Assembly: GCA_037200985.1 (NCBI GenBank)
Contig: JBBCGJ010000001.1
Span: 2,394,756-2,458,755 of the forward strand
Direction: 5' to 3'
DNA length: 64,000 nucleotides
From: Rhizomicrobium sp.
GTDB lineage: Bacteria > Pseudomonadota > Alphaproteobacteria > Micropepsales > Micropepsaceae
Shown here: one piece after another, positions 61,284 to 64,000 of the stretch
How the letters are laid out: each line of letters starts with the position of its first letter
Numbering within the stretch: the first letter of the stretch is position 1
Notes under the pieces: model-generated
Database searches by the model: none
What the model saw: only the letters and a program-made list of their open reading frames with translations
What the model was told of the DNA's origin: nothing
Made by a program: the position numbers and the translations under genes

Positions 61284-61946
61284 ATGATCGCCCTCGAAAA
61301 TACGCTCGCCGCTCCGCAGCTCCGGGACGACGCCATTCCCCATGCCGGGCAGATCGTCCTGTTCTCCGTTCTGATCTCGGCGCTGATCGCCGCTGCGTCC
61401 CTGACCCTGGGCGCGGGCGACGGCAATCTCTGGCCGCTGGCAGCCGAAATGGTTGCGCGCTTCTCCCTGCTGATCTTCGTCGCCGCGATGATCGTCGAGC
61501 CGATGGCGCGGCTGATCCCGAGCGGCGCGACGCGGGCGGCGGGGCGCGAGCGCACCAGCCTGATCCTCGGCTTCGTCGCGGCGTCGGCGATCTCGCTGGC
61601 CTGCGTCGCGGCGCCGTCGCAGCTCGGCGGCGAGCCCATGACGCTTCCGGCCATCGCCTATTGCCTGCTGACCGGCGCGATCCTGGTGGTGATGCTGTTC
61701 AGCGCCCATCCGGCCACCATCCGCTTCCTCGGCGCCCCGGCCTGGCGCTCGCTCCAGCGCATCGCCACCGCCTATTTCTGGCTCTCCTTCGCGCTCATCG
61801 GCATCAGCCATCTCATCGGGCCGCATCGCCCGGACAATTGGCACGGCTTTTCGCTGCTGCTGCTGCTGGCCGCGCTGATGATCCGCTTCGCCGACACCCT
61901 GGTGGCGCATTATCGCGGCACGCCAATGGCGGAAAAAGTGGGCTGA
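61284..61946 (+). CDS. Six-helix membrane protein, ferric-reductase-like layout
   Basis: A 220-residue membrane protein with six segments. The order and the loop FLGAPAWRSLQRIATAYFW near the fifth helix resemble the ferric-reductase/MsrQ transmembrane family (where the loop is LG..W..LHR), but the heme-ligand His of that loop is Gln here. The second His site is not evident. It may be a diverged, heme-less member. I start at ATG 61284 (a TTG at 61239 is possible). Confidence 0.65.
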   Translation: MIALENTLAAPQLRDDAIPHAGQIVLFSVLISALIAAASLTLGAGDGNLWPLAAEMVARFSLLIFVAAMIVEPMARLIPSGATRAAGRERTSLILGFVAASAISLACVAAPSQLGGEPMTLPAIAYCLLTGAILVVMLFSAHPATIRFLGAPAWRSLQRIATAYFWLSFALIGISHLIGPHRPDNWHGFSLLLLLAALMIRFADTLVAHYRGTPMAEKVG

Positions 61947-61989
61947 TTGTCGTTTCCGCCAGGCCCCGCCCGCGGCTAGTCTCGCGGGC

Positions 61990-62973
61990 ATGGCCCGGAC
62001 TTCTCCCCGACGGATCGTGATGCTGGCGTTCGAGGACGCGCAGATCCTCGACATCACCGGACCGTTGCAAATTCTCGGCGCCGCCAATCGCGGGCCGCGC
62101 CGCGTCTACGACATCGCGCTGGGGGCGAAACGGCCCGGCCCGTTCCGCACCAGCGAGGGTCTCAGCCTCGTCGCCGATGCCCGCTTCGACGCGGCGCTGC
62201 TGAAAGACGTGGACACGCTGATGATCGCCGGCGGCGAAGGCATCGACCGGGTGCGGCACGACAAGGCGCTCGTCCGCCTCGTCGCGGAGGGCGCAAGGCG
62301 GGCGCGGCGTGTCGTATCGGTGTGCTCCGGCGCGTTCCTTTTGGGCGAGGCCGGGCTGCTGGACGGCCGGCGCGCCACGACGCATTGGAGCCGCGCGGGG
62401 CAATTGGCGCGCGAATTCCCCAAGGTGACGCTGGAGCCCGACGCGATCTTCGTGCGCGACGGGCGCGTCTGGACCTCGGCCGGCGTCACCGCCGGCATGG
62501 ACCTGGCCCTGGCCCTGGTGCGCGAGGATTTGGGCGACGAGGCCGCGCTCGCCATCGCGCGCCAGCATGTGATCTTCCTGATGCGCCCCGGCGGGCAATC
62601 GCAGTTCAGCGCCCATCTGGCGCCCGAGGCCTATCCGAAGGGCAAGCTTGCGGGATTGTTGCGCTGGATTCCGGAGCACGCCGGCGAGGACCTCGACGTC
62701 GCGGGCCTGGCGGCGAAGGCCAACATGTCCGAGCGCAGCTTCGCGCGGAATTTCCGGCGCGAGACCGGCGAGACGCCGGCCCGCTATCTCGAACGCGCGC
62801 GCATCGACGCGGCGCGGCGGCTGCTGACGGCGTCCGACCTGCCGGTCGGCAGCGTCGCCATGCGCGCCGGCTTCGGCTCGGAGGAGCGCATGCGGCGCGC
62901 CTTCCAGCGCCGGCTCAAGACCAGCCCCGGCGCCTTCCGCGCCCGCTTCCAAGCCCAAGGAGACGCGTCATGA
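61990..62973 (+). CDS. GlxA-type transcriptional regulator (PfpI domain plus AraC HTH)
   Basis: A 327-residue regulator. The N-terminal DJ-1/PfpI domain (IVMLAFEDAQILDITGPLQI, VVSVCSGAFLLGEAGLLDGR with the conserved Cys) is followed by an AraC-type DNA-binding domain with two helix-turn-helix motifs (DLDVAGLAAKANMSERSFAR and PVGSVAMRAGFGSEERMRRA). The two-part form is that of GlxA. It overlaps the following PfpI gene as ATGA and may control it. Confidence 0.92.
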   Translation: MARTSPRRIVMLAFEDAQILDITGPLQILGAANRGPRRVYDIALGAKRPGPFRTSEGLSLVADARFDAALLKDVDTLMIAGGEGIDRVRHDKALVRLVAEGARRARRVVSVCSGAFLLGEAGLLDGRRATTHWSRAGQLAREFPKVTLEPDAIFVRDGRVWTSAGVTAGMDLALALVREDLGDEAALAIARQHVIFLMRPGGQSQFSAHLAPEAYPKGKLAGLLRWIPEHAGEDLDVAGLAAKANMSERSFARNFRRETGETPARYLERARIDAARRLLTASDLPVGSVAMRAGFGSEERMRRAFQRRLKTSPGAFRARFQAQGDAS

Positions 62974-63572
62974 AGCTTCGCATCGGGATCCTCATCTTCG
63001 ACGACGCGGAGGAACTGGATTTCGTCGGACCCTATGAGGTCTTCACCATGGCGAAGTCGATAAAGCCCGACGAGATCGAGGTGCTTCTGGTGGCCGAGCG
63101 CGACGCGCCCATCCGCTGCGCCAAGGCGATGCGCGTGCTGCCCGATGCGACGATCGCGACCTGCGGGGTGCTCGACGTGCTGCTGGTGCCGGGCGGCCAG
63201 GGAACCCGCCGCGAGGTCGACAACAAGCCCCTGCTGGACTGGATCGCGGGCGTCGCCGGGACCGCGCGCTGGACGACCAGCGTTTGTACCGGCGCGATGC
63301 TGCTGACGGCGGCGGGACCGGCGCGCGGCAAGCGCGTCACCACGCACTGGGCCTTCATCGAGGCGTTGCGCGCGCGCGGCGAGGCGCCGGAAGTCCTCGA
63401 AAATTATCGTTATGTCCAGGACGGCAATGTTGTCACCTCGGCCGGCGTTTCGGCCGGGATCGACATGGCGCTCTGGCTGGTCGGACAATTATACGGCGTT
63501 CCGTTCGCGCGCGAGGTGCAGAAGCGCATGGAATACGATCCCGCGCCGCCCTATGCCGCGCTTGTCGGATGA
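62970..63572 (+). CDS. DJ-1/PfpI family protein
   Basis: A 200-residue protein with the PfpI fold: LRIGILIFDDAEELDFVGPY, VLDVLLVPGGQGTRREVDN, TTSVCTGAMLLTAAGPARGK (nucleophile Cys) and VTSAGVSAGIDMALWLVGQL. It resembles isonitrile hydratase and related ThiJ-like proteins. Its Glu-Cys-His arrangement is likely complete. The ATG overlaps the GlxA-type regulator stop. Confidence 0.9.
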   Translation: MKLRIGILIFDDAEELDFVGPYEVFTMAKSIKPDEIEVLLVAERDAPIRCAKAMRVLPDATIATCGVLDVLLVPGGQGTRREVDNKPLLDWIAGVAGTARWTTSVCTGAMLLTAAGPARGKRVTTHWAFIEALRARGEAPEVLENYRYVQDGNVVTSAGVSAGIDMALWLVGQLYGVPFAREVQKRMEYDPAPPYAALVG

Positions 63573-63660
63573 CCCTACGCCCTTCCGTCCGCCCCGGTTG
63601 ATGTGCTTGTATCGCCCCGGTTTTGCGAGGGGTCGCAACCGCAAGGGGAGTAGGAATTCC

Positions 63661-64000
63661 ATGATGTTGAAGACTTTGGTACTGGCCGCGGCTCTGGCCA
63701 TCGGCACGGCGGCGCCGGCGCTGGCCGAGAGCGCCTGCCAGGAACCGATCGCCCCCGCGGCGGTGGACGGCAACACGGCGACCTCGGCGCAATTGCACGC
63801 CGCGGTGGTCGACGTGAAGACCTTCATCAAGCAGTCCGACGATTATCAGGAATGCCTCTATCGCGACCTGAAGGCCCAGGCGGACCAGGCCAAGAAGGAC
63901 AAGAAGGACCTCGACCCGTCGGTCGCGGCGGATGTCGACGCCAAGGTCAAGGCGAACCAGGCGCTCAAGGAGCGCGTCGGCGCGGAATACAACGCCGCCG
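63661..64000 (+). CDS. Secreted hypothetical protein (partial, cut at the window end)
   Basis: The first 113 residues of an exported protein. Signal peptide LKTLVLAAALAIGTAAPALA, then a helical region with one Cys pair (ESACQEPIA and DYQECLYRDL) and a charged helix (KAQADQAKKDKKDLDPSV). AGGGGAGTAGG lies upstream of the ATG. The pattern is like small conserved alphaproteobacterial periplasmic proteins of unknown function. The end is outside the window. Confidence 0.7.
   Translation, partial: MMLKTLVLAAALAIGTAAPALAESACQEPIAPAAVDGNTATSAQLHAAVVDVKTFIKQSDDYQECLYRDLKAQADQAKKDKKDLDPSVAADVDAKVKANQALKERVGAEYNAA

Noticed and set aside
1..64000. CRISPR array or phage genes
   Set aside because: I saw no regularly spaced direct repeats with unique spacers and no phage structural, integrase or lysis genes; the only mobile gene is the IS1111-type transposase.

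Overview
The window is 64 kb of high-GC, densely coded DNA from an alphaproteobacterium. I base that on the gene order of the division/cell-wall (dcw) cluster, a SciP-type CtrA inhibitor (DUF1153), a PodJ-like polar protein, GANTC (CcrM-type) sites near the mraZ promoter, a TorF-type porin and the abundance of acyl-CoA, SDR and MaoC genes. The presence of SciP- and PodJ-like genes suggests a lineage with a CtrA cell-cycle circuit. I cannot name the genus from sequence alone.

1-14.9 kb (minus strand) is the dcw cluster, in transcription order mraZ-rsmH-ftsL-ftsI-murE-murF-mraY-murD-ftsW-murG-murC-murB-ddl-ftsQ (ftsQ runs off the left edge). Most junctions overlap by 1-4 bases. The exception is ftsL-ftsI, where a dispersed palindromic element sits. 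Upstream of mraZ are three 10-bp-spaced TGGGAYA boxes overlapping a candidate promoter, then two adjacent GANTC sites between two direct repeats.

15-20.6 kb holds a frameshifted TrmO/TsaA-like gene, an aldo/keto reductase whose C-terminus reads into a repeat, a beta-hydroxyacid dehydrogenase, a PAS protein, RNase P RNA (rnpB), a GNAT acetyltransferase, SciP and an aspartate/glutamate racemase. 20.7-22.2 kb is an IS110-family (IS1111-type) element with 12-bp subterminal inverted repeats and a 3' non-coding stretch that may hold its bridge RNA. It lies between two REP-like hairpins.

22.2-34 kb is mostly lipid and oxidoreductase metabolism (SDRs, acyl-CoA ligase, desaturase, serine hydrolase, 2-hydroxyacid dehydrogenase), with a decayed luciferase-like monooxygenase, a lytic transglycosylase, ArfB and a protein with two winged-helix-like segments. 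34-45 kb has a TorF porin with a strong terminator, a large hybrid histidine kinase, tRNA-Pro(CGG), a PQQ-type sugar dehydrogenase, a half-size GDT1 transporter, a higBA toxin-antitoxin pair, MaoC, ChaC and a second acyl-CoA synthetase. 45-54 kb has a PodJ-like/SEL1 protein, a CAP lipoprotein, a thiolase, an SdpR/SdpI pair with a long operator dyad, and an IspZ-like pair. 54-64 kb has tandem hotdog thioesterases, an SDR, a cNMP-binding patatin, a dienoyl-CoA isomerase-like protein, a MaoC hydratase, a TPR-methyltransferase, a GlxA/PfpI pair and a truncated secreted protein.

Two themes run across the window. First, several related palindromic element families (ends TGTCATNCCCG, GGAGCCGCGGAG and CCTCYCCCGC) sit at gene ends, in one case nested inside each other. 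Second, a shared dyad ACTGAYA-N3-TGTCAGT lies upstream of an SDR and an acyl-CoA ligase, with a related dyad before the second acyl-CoA synthetase. This suggests a common lipid-metabolism regulator that is not encoded in the window.
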